Shown piece by piece: positions 41,383 through 50,929 of a stretch of 64,000 nt of DNA. Numbering within the stretch: position 1 is the first letter of the stretch; each line of letters starts with the position of its first letter. Location of the stretch: the NCBI RefSeq assembly GCF_029360645.1, contig NZ_JARDUA010000002.1, positions 620,001 to 684,000 on the forward strand, given 5' to 3'. A program made the position numbers and the translations under genes. The notes under the pieces are model-generated. The model had not been told where the DNA came from, searched no databases, and saw only the letters and a program-made list of their open reading frames with translations. This stretch comes from Pontibacter litorisediminis (GTDB taxonomy: Bacteria; Bacteroidota; Bacteroidia; Cytophagales; Hymenobacteraceae).

Positions 41383-42726
41383 TTAGCTTGATTGGTGCGT
41401 TCTGTTTCGGTTGCCGTTGCTGCGATTGCCTCCGTTGCGAGCTCCGCCGGCTGGCCTGTTGGCATTGGCGCTGCCTGCACTGCGCTGGCCGTCACCGGCT
41501 GGCTTATCGCCCCAACGGCTGCGGCCGCCTCTGCCACCTTTTTTCTTCTGCTCTTTTACAGTGCTGGCTGCCTCGGCAAAATCCTTGGCTGTGAGCGGGA
41601 ACGGATGGTTATCCACCACCGGCACGTTTTTGGAGATCAGTTTCTGGATGCTGGCCAGATAAGGCACCTCATCGGCTCCGCAGAAGGAATAGGCAATACC
41701 GCTCGCCCCTGCCCTGCCCGTACGGCCAATGCGGTGCACGTACGTTTCCGGCTCGTTTGGCAACTCATAGTTTACCACGTGGCTCAGGTCGTCTACGTCA
41801 ATACCGCGGGCGGCAATGTCGGTGGCTACCAGCACGCGCGTCTTGCGCGACTTGAAGTTATCCAGCGCACGCACGCGGGCATTCTGTGCTTTATTTCCGT
41901 GAATAGCCTCTGCGGTTACACCGGCTTTGGCAATATCCTTAGCTACTCGGTCGGCGCCACGCTTGGTGCGGGTAAATACCAGCACACTCTCCATGGCCTC
42001 GTCCTTTAGCAGGTGCAGCAACAGCTTGCGCTTGTCCGGCCCTTTTACATAGTATACCGACTGCTGAATGGTGTTGGCGGTAGACGACACCGGCGTTACC
42101 TCCACCTTGGCGGGATCCACCAAGATAGTGTCGGCCAGCTTCATGATCTCCGGGGCCATAGTAGCCGAGAAGAACAGCGATTGCTTTTTCTCCGGCAGCA
42201 CTTTCAGCACCTTCTTCACGTCGTTCACAAAGCCCATGTCCAGCATGCGGTCCGCCTCGTCCAGCACGAACAGCTCCAGGTGCTGCAGGTGCACATACTT
42301 CTGCGCCATCAAGTCGAGCAAACGACCCGGTGTGGCCACTAGTATATCTATGCCAGCGCGCAGTGCGTCGGTCTGCTTTTTCTGCGGCACACCACCGAAA
42401 ATAACGGTATGCTTCAGGCCCGTATGCTTACCATAAGCTTCTATGCTGTCTGCAATCTGAAGCGCCAGTTCGCGTGTAGGCGTCAGGATGAGTGCTTTGA
42501 TCTTACGTTGCCCCCTGTCGCTTCCCTGCTTCTCGTGCAGCAACTGCAGGATCGGAATAGAAAACGCCGCCGTTTTACCGGTACCCGTTTGGGCACAACC
42601 CAACAGGTCTCTTTTCTGAAGTATAAGCGGAATGGATTTGGCTTGGATGGGAGTTGGGGTGGTATATCCTTCTGTTTTGAGAGCTTTTAGGATTGGCTCA
42701 ATGAGGTTTAGATTCTCGAATGTCAT
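41383..42726 (-). CDS. rhlE: DEAD-box RNA helicase, RhlE-like
   Basis: 447 residues. Q motif ([11 protein letters not shown]), motif I AQTGTGKT, Ia [40 protein letters not shown] and [13 protein letters not shown] basic, Gly/Asn/Arg-rich tail follows (about 395-447), usual for cold-induced or ribosome-linked RhlE proteins. It unwinds RNA in ribosome assembly or mRNA decay. The ATG at 42726 ([16 protein letters not shown]) matches the family start; ten codons upstream is another ATG. Confidence 0.93.
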   Translation of the reverse strand: MTFENLNLIEPILKALKTEGYTTPTPIQAKSIPLILQKRDLLGCAQTGTGKTAAFSIPILQLLHEKQGSDRGQRKIKALILTPTRELALQIADSIEAYGKHTGLKHTVIFGGVPQKKQTDALRAGIDILVATPGRLLDLMAQKYVHLQHLELFVLDEADRMLDMGFVNDVKKVLKVLPEKKQSLFFSATMAPEIMKLADTILVDPAKVEVTPVSSTANTIQQSVYYVKGPDKRKLLLHLLKDEAMESVLVFTRTKRGADRVAKDIAKAGVTAEAIHGNKAQNARVRALDNFKSRKTRVLVATDIAARGIDVDDLSHVVNYELPNEPETYVHRIGRTGRAGASGIAYSFCGADEVPYLASIQKLISKNVPVVDNHPFPLTAKDFAEAASTVKEQKKKGGRGGRSRWGDKPAGDGQRSAGSANANRPAGGARNGGNRSNGNRNRTHQSS

Positions 42727-42944
42727 TAAATGGTTTTTGAAATAAAAACCGCGCAACGCCTTGTGCGCTGCTTTGCGGTAAGGTGGCCGGAATTTGAAAT
42801 AGATGCAGCAAGCTACAAAAGGCCATTCCCGACCGGTGTTGTTCTCTTCAACCTAAAAACTGAACGTATAGTTTCTTTTAGGATACTGAGCGAAACACAA
42901 GCCGCAAAGATAGCGCCAGGTTTGGTCACATCCTATTTTGGCAG

Positions 42945-43480
42945 GATTTATACTTGCGCTATACTTCATGCTTGCTGATTTATACTTCCGCTGTAACGAT
43001 TTCTCTGTCCAGGAACTCTCGCTGCTTTGGATATACTTGGCCGGAGTCTTTCTGCTGCGAACTTCTACGTCCGCATAGACCATACTTCTGCACTTTATAC
43101 TTTCTTAGGATACTTTCTCTGGCGCAAGCGTCCGCTTGTGCCTTTGCTGCTGCTTCCCGTAGCTTGAACCAAGCTGTCCTTACTAGCCCCTGTTCATCCT
43201 CAGTCTTACAAGCCTACAGTTGCACTTCATGCTTTGGCTCCCTCAAGGCCGGGTGGCCTCATCTTTGGGCATCGCGCTGCGAGCTTTTCCTTTGCTCCTA
43301 ACGTCGCAATGCCTTCGGCACCGGAAAAACTCGCATAGGCGCTCAACCCAAAGACTGGGATCCATTCCAATAGCTAAGGCAGACGGAGCTTAAAACAAGT
43401 TCCCTTTAGTAGGAGCAGGGGGATGTTATCGTCTGCAGGAGATTCCCCTCCTCGGAGGGGTTAGGGGTGGGTTGATCGAT
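42945..43480 (+). repeat. Structured intergenic repeat, copy D with a TATACTT cluster
   Basis: Plus orientation. It begins with a dense TATACTT run (about 42948-43110, at least six full matches), then the hairpin GGCGCAAGCGTCCGCTTGTGCC (about 43121-43142), an AGCTGTCCTTACTAGC module, core 43232-43362 and a CCCCTCCTCGGAGGGG hairpin (about 43445-43460). The core has the clearest stem of all copies: GCGAGcTTTTCC (43279-43290) / GGAAAAaCTCGC (43323-43334). The whole gap 42727-43621 holds no gene that I can support. Confidence 0.8.
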
Positions 43481-43621
43481 GCTCAGAACTCCCCTCCTCA
43501 AATTACCTAGAATGGGAGTGCGAAGGTAATGAGCCCAGCTCTGAGGGCAGAGTCGTGACCAAGGCGTACAGCAAAATCTACTCCTGATCCAGGCACTAGC
43601 CGATTCTTGCGCCACGGTGGT

Positions 43622-44602
43622 TTATACTTTCTCCGACTGCAGTTCTTCCTTGATGTTTTTCACGATCTTCACAGCGTGCTCGCGGGAGTTCTCGATAAAC
43701 CACACATGGGTATCCATGCCACCGCACACTACACCGGCCAGGTACACGCCCGGCAGGTTCGTTTCCATGGTTTCTGCATCATACTGCGGGTAGCGCTTTT
43801 CATCCTGGCCCAGCTTCACGCCTATTTTCTCCAGAAAGCTGAAGTCCGGCTGGTAACCGGTCATGGCCAGCACAAAATCATTCTCCAGCGTCAGCTTCCC
43901 TTCCGGCGTCTGGATATCGACCTCGCGCGCTCTTATCTCGGTGATACTTGCGTTAAAGTAAGCTTTAATCTCTCCGGCTTTGATGCGGTTCTCCAGGTCC
44001 GGCTTAGTCCAGTATTTTATACTTCCGAGCTCCGGCTGGCGCACCACCATGGTCACGTCGGCGCCCTTGCGCCAGGTTTCCAGGGCGGCATCGGCGGCAG
44101 AGTTATTGGCCCCTACCACCACTACCTTCTGGCGGAAGTAATAATGCGGGTCGAAGTAATAGTGGCGTACTTTCGGCAGCTCCTCGCCAGGTACGTGCAG
44201 CAAGTTCGGGATACCATAAAAGCCCAGCGCCACCACTACCTTACGGGCCAGGTACTCGCCCTTGCTGGTGAAAATGCGGTAGGCATCCTCCTCCGGCTGC
44301 AGGTGTTGCACCTCTTCAAACAGGTTGATGTTCAGATCTGCCGAATCGGCCACACGACGGTAGTACTCCAGGGCCTCTGCACGGGTAGGCTTGGCATTGA
44401 GTGACGTAAACGGGATGCCTCCAATCTCCAGCCTCTCGGAAGTGGAGAAGAAAGTCATGTTGAGCGGATAATTATAGATGGAGTTCACCAAACAGCCGCG
44501 CTCCACGATCAGGTAACTGAGCCCGGCGCGCTTAGCCTCCAGCCCCGCCGCCAACCCAATAGGCCCCGCTCCAACAATGAGTATATCGTAAGTTGTTTCC
44601 AA
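43622..44602 (-). CDS. ypdA: YpdA-family putative bacillithiol disulfide reductase (FAD, NAD(P)H)
   Basis: 326 residues, a two-dinucleotide-domain flavoprotein. FAD site GAGPIGLAAGLEAKRAG (about 11-27), NAD(P)H site VVVVGANNSAADAAL (about 165-179), and a second FAD contact TNLPGVYLAGVVCGG. No CxxC redox pair, as in YpdA, which reduces bacillithiol disulfide in Firmicutes and is common in Bacteroidota. The start codon is TTG at 44602: an in-frame TAG lies two codons upstream and the next ATG is far inside the Rossmann fold, so TTG is effectively forced. Downstream is repeat copy D. Confidence 0.88.
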   Translation of the reverse strand: METTYDILIVGAGPIGLAAGLEAKRAGLSYLIVERGCLVNSIYNYPLNMTFFSTSERLEIGGIPFTSLNAKPTRAEALEYYRRVADSADLNINLFEEVQHLQPEEDAYRIFTSKGEYLARKVVVALGFYGIPNLLHVPGEELPKVRHYYFDPHYYFRQKVVVVGANNSAADAALETWRKGADVTMVVRQPELGSIKYWTKPDLENRIKAGEIKAYFNASITEIRAREVDIQTPEGKLTLENDFVLAMTGYQPDFSFLEKIGVKLGQDEKRYPQYDAETMETNLPGVYLAGVVCGGMDTHVWFIENSREHAVKIVKNIKEELQSEKV

Positions 44603-44745
44603 ATTCTATTTTTTTCTGATAAAGCGCCACTTCGTGCGTTCTTGTTACAACAGGCGGCAAGTCCGCAAAGTTTAAGGTAGGTACATTTAACTGACTCCAG
44701 CTTACTGCTAGGTGTGGCGCATTCAACATTCGGCAATCGTACCTG

Positions 44746-45071
44746 TCAGTGCAGCTTATCCTCTGTTTCGGAAGCATGTTTCATCACCTGCCATGCATCA
44801 TTCTTTTTAACGGCCACTCCTTTCAACGTAAGCTTGCCGTGGCGGCCATAGACAGTCAGGTGGTAAATGTATCTTTTTCTAACTGATGCCTGTTGTACGC
44901 ATACGTATAGCTCTGGTAGCCTCCTATCGAAGTCATCAGTTCTTCGTCCCTCCTACACTGCTCCAGTATCTCCTCAAACAATGGAGGCGAAGCTGGTCGA
45001 GAGAGCAACTCCATCACAACAACTCCGGCAACGACGGCAATCCCCCAGTACATTTTGTGCTTCAGTGCCAT
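44746..45071 (-). pseudogene. Small membrane-anchored protein gene split by a frameshift at an A5 run
   Basis: The first frame from the ATG at 45071 gives MALKHKMYWGIAVVAGVVVM (one membrane helix), then a soluble part ending ...RHQLEKDTFTT-stop at 44856. From the A5 run at 44874-44878 the neighbouring frame continues sensibly: RYIYHLTVYGRHGKLTLKGV then AVKKNDAWQVMKHASETEDK LH, stop at 44746. The joined protein (about 108 residues) resembles Coa1-like proteins (helix plus small beta domain with VYGRHG and a Trp near the end), but this is tentative. One A is missing relative to an open frame. A sequencing error, a true pseudogene, or -1 slippage on AAA are all possible. It sits 36 bases after the acetyltransferase gene. 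Confidence 0.6.
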
Positions 45072-45107
45072 CCTGTTGCCCCGTTTCAGTGTTTGGCTCC
45101 ATTTGAG

Positions 45108-45629
45108 CTATAGCTCCAGCTTCATCACATACATGCCGCGGTACTCCGGCTTCATCTGCTCGAAGGGCAGGGTGTAGGTGCCGCACTTTTCAAAGCCGTT
45201 CTGTTCGTAAAAATCTACGGAGCGGCTGCTGTCCATGGCCTTGAGCCAGATCACGCGTTTATTATACTTGGCTGCCACCTCTTTGGTAAATGTTACCGCC
45301 TCCCGGCCTATGCCTTTGCCGGAGGCTGCCTTGGTGAGGTAAATCCGCTCCAGTTCCAGCGCCTCATCCGCAGTATAGCCTTCTAGTTCTTTGTGCAGGT
45401 TCAGCTTCAGGAAGCCCACCAGCTTCGCTTCATGGTAGATCAGGTAAAAGGCGGCATTGGGGTCGGTTAGCTCCTCTCGCAGCGTCTCTTCCTTAAAGCT
45501 GCGGTCTACGTACCAGGCGCCCCCGTCAAACCACAAGTACAGATAGTGGTCGTTGTAAGAGCGTATGGCAATGTCTTGTAAAGTATGGAGTTCTGCAAGG
45601 GTGCAGGCAACGATGCGGGTTTCGGGCAT
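45108..45629 (-). CDS. GNAT-family N-acetyltransferase
   Basis: 173 residues, one GNAT fold. Acetyl-CoA loop SGKGIGREAV (Q/R-x-x-G-x-G/A type), preceded by ERIYLTKAA, and the C-terminal motif VDFYEQNGFEKCGTY. It may acetylate a small molecule or peptide amine; the substrate is unknown. I use the ATG at 45629 (MPETRIVACTLAEL), which begins the domain; the frame is open to 45653. It is followed by the frameshifted small gene on the same strand. Confidence 0.88.
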   Translation of the reverse strand: MPETRIVACTLAELHTLQDIAIRSYNDHYLYLWFDGGAWYVDRSFKEETLREELTDPNAAFYLIYHEAKLVGFLKLNLHKELEGYTADEALELERIYLTKAASGKGIGREAVTFTKEVAAKYNKRVIWLKAMDSSRSVDFYEQNGFEKCGTYTLPFEQMKPEYRGMYVMKLEL

Positions 45630-45699
45630 GGGTACAGCGGTTCTTCTGCGCAAAAATACTCAAAAACACCAACGTCTGGAAAAATGTGCGGTAGGAGTA

Positions 45700-45739
45700 T
45701 AAAACAGAAACGGCAGAAAGTTACCTTCCTGCCGTTCTT
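45700..45739 (-). terminator. Intrinsic terminator of the desaturase genes
   Basis: On the minus strand, AACGGCAGGAAG / CTTTCTGCCGTT (about 45709-45739), followed by a TCTGTTTTATAC tail that is T-rich. It lies 19 bases past the stop of the second desaturase. Confidence 0.7.
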
Positions 45740-45757
45740 AACAGTATAAAACCGCTT

Positions 45758-46876
45758 TTAAGCCATTACCTCGCTCAGGTGCGGCAGCTGCAGCCTGCCG
45801 AAGCGGTGCAGCGTGGCCAGGTGCGACCTTACGGCCTGCACAAGCGTTTCACTTTCAATGTACGGGATGCCGTATTCAACAGCGGTGTCTTTTACGATGT
45901 CGGCAATGGCCGGGTAGTGCACGTGTGATATGCGCGGAAAAAGGTGGTGCTCGATCTGAAAGTTCAAGCCTCCCACGTACCACGACAGCAGCTTGCTCTT
46001 ACGCGAGAAGTTTGCTGTCGTGTTCAACTGGTGTATGGCCCAGTCATTCTCTATCGTGCCGTTTCCGCTGGGCAACGGATGGCTGGTGCCCTCCACGGTG
46101 TGGGCCAGCTGGAACACCGTGGAAAGTATAATGCCGGCCACGAAGTGCATCAGCAGGAAACCTAGCGCCACCTCCAGGAACGGGATGCCGAAGAACAGCG
46201 TAGGGGCCACGAGCAGGGAGAAAAAATAAAGTAGCTTGAACGCCACGATCTTAGAGAAGGCCACCCTGTTCTTTGCTTTTGAATTGGCGTTCACTCCATT
46301 ATTGATGTACCTGAAGAACTGCAAAAAATCCTTTAGAATAACCCAGTACAACGTGAGCAAACCGTAGAACATGAAGGCATAGGCCCATTGTATCTTGTGG
46401 TAGAACTTCACCTTGGTGTGTGGCGAAAAACGCATGAACACGATATCGTCTATGTCCTCGTCCATCTCCACCACGTTGGTGTAAGTATGGTGCAGGATGT
46501 TGTGCTGCAGTTTCCAGTTAAAGGCAGAGGCGCCCAGCAGATTCACGGAGTGGGCCATCAGGTAATTAATGGTTTTGTTCTTCGAGAAAGCACCGTGGTT
46601 AGCATCGTGCATCACGCTCATCGCCACGCCTGCTACGCCGAGTCCCATCACAAACCAGAGTGCTAAGCTAATTCCCAGCGAGGGTGTAAAAGCCAGAATC
46701 CCGGCAAATGGAACGAGGTACAAGAGCAGCAATAAAACACTCTTCGTTAGCAACTTACCGTTACCTGACTTTGAATAATTATTTTCTGTAAAGTAAGTGT
46801 CTACGCGTTTTCGCAAGGTGGCGAAAAACAGGTTTTTGTCTTTATTAACGAATTTTACTTTGCCTTTTAACTTCAT
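45758..46876 (-). CDS. Membrane fatty-acid desaturase (second of a tandem pair)
   Basis: 372 residues with four membrane helices and the three histidine boxes of front-end/DesA-type desaturases: HDANHGAF (90-97), HNILHHTYTN (about 125-134) and QIEHHLFPRISH near 312-323. Diiron enzyme placing a double bond in acyl chains of membrane lipids. The third box begins with Q (QxxHH), as in front-end and sphingolipid desaturases, though no cytochrome b5 domain is fused. It is a close paralogue of the gene upstream, 78 bases apart; the N-terminus MKLKGKVKFVNKDKNLFFAT is nearly identical in both, which points to a duplication. Terminator follows. Confidence 0.93.
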   Translation of the reverse strand: MKLKGKVKFVNKDKNLFFATLRKRVDTYFTENNYSKSGNGKLLTKSVLLLLLYLVPFAGILAFTPSLGISLALWFVMGLGVAGVAMSVMHDANHGAFSKNKTINYLMAHSVNLLGASAFNWKLQHNILHHTYTNVVEMDEDIDDIVFMRFSPHTKVKFYHKIQWAYAFMFYGLLTLYWVILKDFLQFFRYINNGVNANSKAKNRVAFSKIVAFKLLYFFSLLVAPTLFFGIPFLEVALGFLLMHFVAGIILSTVFQLAHTVEGTSHPLPSGNGTIENDWAIHQLNTTANFSRKSKLLSWYVGGLNFQIEHHLFPRISHVHYPAIADIVKDTAVEYGIPYIESETLVQAVRSHLATLHRFGRLQLPHLSEVMA

Positions 46877-46954
46877 GTAATCCTTTGATAGTTGATAATA
46901 TGGGCTTCCGTGTAGGGTTATTGGGTAGCAGTACTGGTGTCCGGGGCAAAAATG

Positions 46955-48067
46955 CTAGCCGATCGCTTCATTCATGTTTGGGAGCCGGCCGAAGCGGTGC
47001 AGCGTAGTTATATGGGAGCGTACGGCCTGCCCAAACGTTTCGTTTTCCAGGTATGGTATATCATACTCAGCGGCTGTTTCCTTTACGATATTGGCAATGG
47101 CCGGGTAGTGCACATGGCAGACACGCGGAAAAAGGTGGTGCTCGATCTGGAAATTCAGGCCTCCCACGTACCACGACAGCAACTTATTGTGGCGCGAAAA
47201 ATTCACGGTTGTGTTCAGTTGGTGAATGGCCCAGTCATTCTCAATGTTGCCGTGCTCGTCTGGCCTTGGATGGCTGGTGCCCTCTACCGTGTGGGCCAGC
47301 TGAAATACCACCGTAAGTATAATGCCGGCCACAAAGTGCATCAGCAGGAAGCCAAGTATAACCTCCAGGAAAGGAATACCGAAAAACAGCGCAGGCACCC
47401 CCAGCACCGCAAAAAAGTACAGCACCTTCATCACAACGATCTTCGTGAGCATGACCTTGTTCTCGGCAGCCGAGTTAGCATTCACGCCGTTCTTAATAAA
47501 GAGGCTATACTGCACAAAGTCCTTCGCCACGACCCAGTATAGCGTCAGCAGGCCATAGAAAACGAACGCATACACCCACTGCAGCTGATGAAAAAACTTC
47601 ACTTTGGTGTGTGGCGAGAATCGCAGCACCAGCCTGTCCTGTATATCCTCGTCCATCTCCACCACGTTGGTATAGGTATGGTGCAGGATGTTGTGCTGCA
47701 GTTTCCAGTTAAAGGCAGAGCCTCCTACCAGGTTCAGGGTGTGCCCCATCAGAAAATTTATTCTTTTGTTGCTGGAGAACGCCCCATGGTTAGCATCGTG
47801 CATTACGCTCATGCCAATGCCTGCCACGCCCAGCCCCATGACGAACCAAAGCAGCAAGCTGAGTGGAAACGCCGGCTGGAATGCCAGAAGGGCAATGAAC
47901 GGGAGAACATAGCCTAACAGCAACACCACGCTCTTTATAACCATGGCAGCGTTAGCAGTCTTGGTGAGGTTATTTTCTGTAAAGTAGGCGTCCACCCGCT
48001 TCCGGAGGGTGGCGAAAAAGAGGTTTTTATCTTTGGAAACGAATTTCACTTTGCCTTTTAGCTTCAT
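46955..48067 (-). CDS. Membrane fatty-acid desaturase (first of a tandem pair)
   Basis: 370 residues, with the same layout as its neighbour: HDANHGAF, HNILHHTYTN, QIEHHLFPRVCH. The two proteins agree closely in the N-terminal cytoplasmic part, around the histidine boxes and at the C-terminus (AVRSHITTLHRFGRLP), and differ mostly in the membrane helices (LGYVLPFIALLAF versus LLYLVPFAGILAF). They could have distinct regiospecificity or respond to different conditions such as cold. Transcribed before the paralogue, probably together. Confidence 0.93.
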   Translation of the reverse strand: MKLKGKVKFVSKDKNLFFATLRKRVDAYFTENNLTKTANAAMVIKSVVLLLGYVLPFIALLAFQPAFPLSLLLWFVMGLGVAGIGMSVMHDANHGAFSSNKRINFLMGHTLNLVGGSAFNWKLQHNILHHTYTNVVEMDEDIQDRLVLRFSPHTKVKFFHQLQWVYAFVFYGLLTLYWVVAKDFVQYSLFIKNGVNANSAAENKVMLTKIVVMKVLYFFAVLGVPALFFGIPFLEVILGFLLMHFVAGIILTVVFQLAHTVEGTSHPRPDEHGNIENDWAIHQLNTTVNFSRHNKLLSWYVGGLNFQIEHHLFPRVCHVHYPAIANIVKETAAEYDIPYLENETFGQAVRSHITTLHRFGRLPNMNEAIG

Positions 48068-48158
48068 AGTAGGGATTTAATGTGATAAAACTGAACTCAC
48101 ACAAAGCCTAAAAGAGCAAAAGAGTGAATCGAGGGTAAAAGCACCCGTCAGGTATATG

Positions 48159-48392
48159 CTAACGCAAGTAGAGCCATAACAGTGCCAACCTGAGCAGCAC
48201 CAAGACGGCAGCCGGACCGTAGCCTGCCTTAAAAAGTGTACAAGTTACATATAATATAGCATATCCAGCTAAACACAATACTTTTATACCAAACGCGATA
48301 TTTAGCCAAATCTTGTTAATACAGGCCGCCTTTTCGCTAAAACAGGCCTGGAACCCTGTTGTTGAAGAAATCACAAGTACACCTGCCCACAC
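48159..48392 (-). CDS. Doubtful small two-helix membrane protein
   Basis: A 77-residue frame with two hydrophobic stretches (IWLNIAFGIKVLCLAGYAIL and AAVLVLLRLALLWLYL) and an ATG start. It is more AT-rich and uses rarer codons than its neighbours, and no family is recognised. It lies in the 436-base gap between the desaturases and lpdA, the only candidate there. It may be a real small gene or chance. Confidence 0.3.
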   Translation of the reverse strand: MWAGVLVISSTTGFQACFSEKAACINKIWLNIAFGIKVLCLAGYAILYVTCTLFKAGYGPAAVLVLLRLALLWLYLR

Positions 48393-48447
48393 AACGGAAG
48401 GCTGTAGTGATGCCGGCAGCAGACATAAGCATGGTTAAAGCAAATAT

Positions 48448-48484
48448 AAAAAGGGGCTGGCCGAATTTCCGACCAACCCCTTTT
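48448..48484 (-). terminator. Intrinsic terminator of lpdA
   Basis: AAAAGGGGTTGGTCGG / CCGGCCAGCCCCTTTTT arms around AAATT (about 48448-48484); minus-strand T-rich tail TTTATA. It lies 20 bases beyond the stop at 48504. Confidence 0.8.
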
Positions 48485-48503
48485 ATATTGCCATACTTTC
48501 TGC

Positions 48504-49898
48504 TTACAGGTGGATCACCTCGTCGTAAGCGGCGGCAGTAGCCTCCATAATGGCCTCGCTCATAGTTGGGTGCGGGTGTACGGCTTTGATGATCTCGTGG
48601 CCAGTTGTCTCCAGCTTGCGGGCAACCACTACCTCCGCGATCATCTCGGTTACGTTGGCACCGATCATGTGCGCGCCCAGCAACTCGCCATACTTGGCGT
48701 CAAAAATCACTTTCACGAAGCCATCCTTGGCACCGGCGGCACTTGCCTTACCCGACGCGGAGAACGGGAACTTGCCAACCTTGATATCCAGGCCTTGCTC
48801 ACGGGCAGCCTTCTCGGTAAGACCTACTGAAGCGATCTCCGGGGAGCAATACGTACAGCCCGGGATGTTGCCGTAGTTCAGCGGCTCCGGATCGTGTCCG
48901 GCCATTTTCTCCACGCAGATGATGCCTTCGGCAGAGGCCACGTGTGCCAGCGCAGGGCCCGGCACGATGTCACCGATTGCGTAAATACCATCCACGTTTG
49001 TCTTGTAGAACTCATCCACTACCAAGCGGCCGCGGTCCACTTTGATGCCCAGCTCTTCCAGGCCGATGTCCTCCAGGTTTGTCTGGATGCCTACGGCAGA
49101 AAGCACCACCTCTGCCTCCAGCGTTTCCTCGCCTTTGGCCGTTTTAACGGTAACTTTGCACAGGTCGCCTTTTGTGTCTACGCGCTCTACAGAAGAGTCC
49201 GTCATGATGTTGATACCTGCCTTACGGAAAGACTTGGACAGTTGGCGTGACACCTCCTCATCTTCTACCGGAACGATGTTTGGCATGTATTCCACAATCG
49301 TTACCTTCGTGCCCATGGCGTTGTAGAAGTAGGCAAACTCCACACCGATAGCGCCAGAGCCTACCACCACCATGCTCTCAGGCTGCTTCTCCAGCGACAT
49401 GGCCTGGCGGTAACCGATGATCTTCTTGCCGTCGATCGGCAGGTTAGGCAGCTCGCGTGAGCGGGCACCCGTTGCGATGATAATGTTGTTGGCCTCTACC
49501 GTGGTTTTGCTACCGTTGGCATCTGTTACTTCCAGCTTGCCTTTGGCCACAATTTTGCCGGTACCCATAATCGCATCGATCTTGTTTTTGCGGAACAGGA
49601 ACTGAATGCCTTTGCTCATACCGTCTGCCACGCCGCGGCTGCGCTGGATCACTTTATCGAAATCAACCGAAGCATCGCCAATGGTAATACCGTAGTCCGA
49701 GGCGTGGTTGATGTACTCAAAAACATTTGCGCTTTTTAGCAGTGCTTTTGTCGGGATACAGCCCCAGTTCAAACAGATGCCACCCAGCGACTCACGCTCA
49801 ACAACACCTACTTTCATACCTAGCTGCGACGCACGTATTGCGGCCACGTAGCCACCCGGGCCGCTACCCAGCACTACTAAATCGTATTTTGATGCCAT
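48504..49898 (-). CDS. lpdA: Dihydrolipoyl dehydrogenase (E3)
   Basis: 464 residues. FAD-dependent disulfide oxidoreductase that reoxidises dihydrolipoamide in the 2-oxoacid dehydrogenase and glycine cleavage complexes. FAD site GSGPGGYVAAIRASQLG, redox pair GGICLNWGCIPTKAL (CxxxxC), NAD site VVGSGAIGVEFAYFYNAMG, second FAD site IYAIGDIVPGP, and the C-terminal active-site His-Glu in HPHPTMSEAIMEA. No E1 or E2 gene is adjacent, so it is a stand-alone E3. Terminator follows. Confidence 0.96.
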   Translation of the reverse strand: MASKYDLVVLGSGPGGYVAAIRASQLGMKVGVVERESLGGICLNWGCIPTKALLKSANVFEYINHASDYGITIGDASVDFDKVIQRSRGVADGMSKGIQFLFRKNKIDAIMGTGKIVAKGKLEVTDANGSKTTVEANNIIIATGARSRELPNLPIDGKKIIGYRQAMSLEKQPESMVVVGSGAIGVEFAYFYNAMGTKVTIVEYMPNIVPVEDEEVSRQLSKSFRKAGINIMTDSSVERVDTKGDLCKVTVKTAKGEETLEAEVVLSAVGIQTNLEDIGLEELGIKVDRGRLVVDEFYKTNVDGIYAIGDIVPGPALAHVASAEGIICVEKMAGHDPEPLNYGNIPGCTYCSPEIASVGLTEKAAREQGLDIKVGKFPFSASGKASAAGAKDGFVKVIFDAKYGELLGAHMIGANVTEMIAEVVVARKLETTGHEIIKAVHPHPTMSEAIMEATAAAYDEVIHL

Positions 49899-50101
49899 AG
49901 TTTCTTTATTATAAGTTTTCAGACAAAATTAAACGATAATCCCAACTCTGCAAAACCACCTTTTACCCCACTGACTTTTAGCAGGATGGATGCGCACCTT
50001 CCGCTTAGAAAGCACTTCATACCTTAAAAGTCCTAATTTAATTTTGAGGGTTTGTCTTGCTGCCGTACTTTAGCCCCTGAAAGTATAAAACACCAGTGCC
50101 C

Positions 50102-50710
50102 ATGCTCAGAATTCTACCCTTTATCCTTTTATTAGTGCTCTCCTTCTCCGCTGCCGCACAGCAGGCGGCAAAAGACTATTTCAGGAACGGCAACGCGCAT
50201 TTTAAAGCCGGCCGCTACCTGGAGGCCATACAGCAATACGATGAAGTCCTGAAGCTGGAGCCGCGCCATGCCGCAACCCTGACTAACCGTGGCGTGGCCA
50301 AAGATAGGCTGCGCGACTACCGGGGGGCCATCGATGACTTTACCAGAGCCATTGCAGCCGACAAGAAGTATGCTGAGGCTTACCTGAGCCGGGGCCTGTC
50401 GAGGTACAACATGCGCGACTACAAAGCAGCCTTGCAGGACTTTAACAAGGGGGTGGAGCTAAAGCCGAAAGACGCCCGCGCCTACAACAACCGTGGCCTG
50501 GTGCGCTATGCCTTAAAAGACAACAGCGGCGCCATCTCCGACTACAGCAAAGCCGTTGAACTGGATGCCAACTACGCAGAGGCTTATTATAACCGCGGCG
50601 CCCCCCGCTACAACATTGGTGAGAAAGCGAGCGCCTGTGCCGACTGGACCAAAGCCAAGAAACTAGGCCTGAAAGAGGCAGAACCTTACCTGAAGAAGTA
50701 TTGCAAGTAA
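50102..50710 (+). CDS. Secreted tetratricopeptide-repeat protein
   Basis: 202 residues: Sec signal (MLRILPFILLLVLSFSAAAQ) and about five TPR units covering the rest (for example LEAIQQYDEVLKLEPRHAAT, AEAYLSRGLSRYNMRDYKAA, ARAYNNRGLVRYALKDNSGA). It ends with a short Cys-containing stretch (CADWTKAKKLG...YCK). TPR proteins act as protein-binding scaffolds; the partner is not known, and the location is probably periplasmic. A GTG two codons upstream (50096) is an alternative start, but the ATG starts the signal. TATA-like GAAAGTATAAAAC lies just upstream. Terminator follows. Confidence 0.88.
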   Translation: MLRILPFILLLVLSFSAAAQQAAKDYFRNGNAHFKAGRYLEAIQQYDEVLKLEPRHAATLTNRGVAKDRLRDYRGAIDDFTRAIAADKKYAEAYLSRGLSRYNMRDYKAALQDFNKGVELKPKDARAYNNRGLVRYALKDNSGAISDYSKAVELDANYAEAYYNRGAPRYNIGEKASACADWTKAKKLGLKEAEPYLKKYCK

Positions 50711-50756
50711 GGCAGTTCGTCAATGCGATTGACAGACACACTGAATGTATACTGGA

Positions 50757-50787
50757 AGAGGCGCAGGTGTTGCGCCTCTTTTCTTTT
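50757..50787 (+). terminator. Intrinsic terminator of the TPR gene
   Basis: AGAGGCGCA (50757-50765) / TGCGCCTCT (50771-50779), loop of 5, then TTTCTTTT. It lies 47 bases past the stop. Confidence 0.88.
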
Positions 50788-50929
50788 CTGCCCAATCCAG
50801 CCGGTGCCACATAGCAATTGGCGGTCTCCAGACCCGCATGAAGTATAAATGAGATACTCCTTTGATCTAGCACTTATGTCCTCGCTTCGGTTTTCCTGTA
50901 CTGCCCTTTCCCGCGGCCCCTTCTTCGCT

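Noticed and set aside
43406..43615. Short ORF inside repeat copy D
   Set aside because: Low-complexity repeat sequence with no conserved frame in the sister copies.
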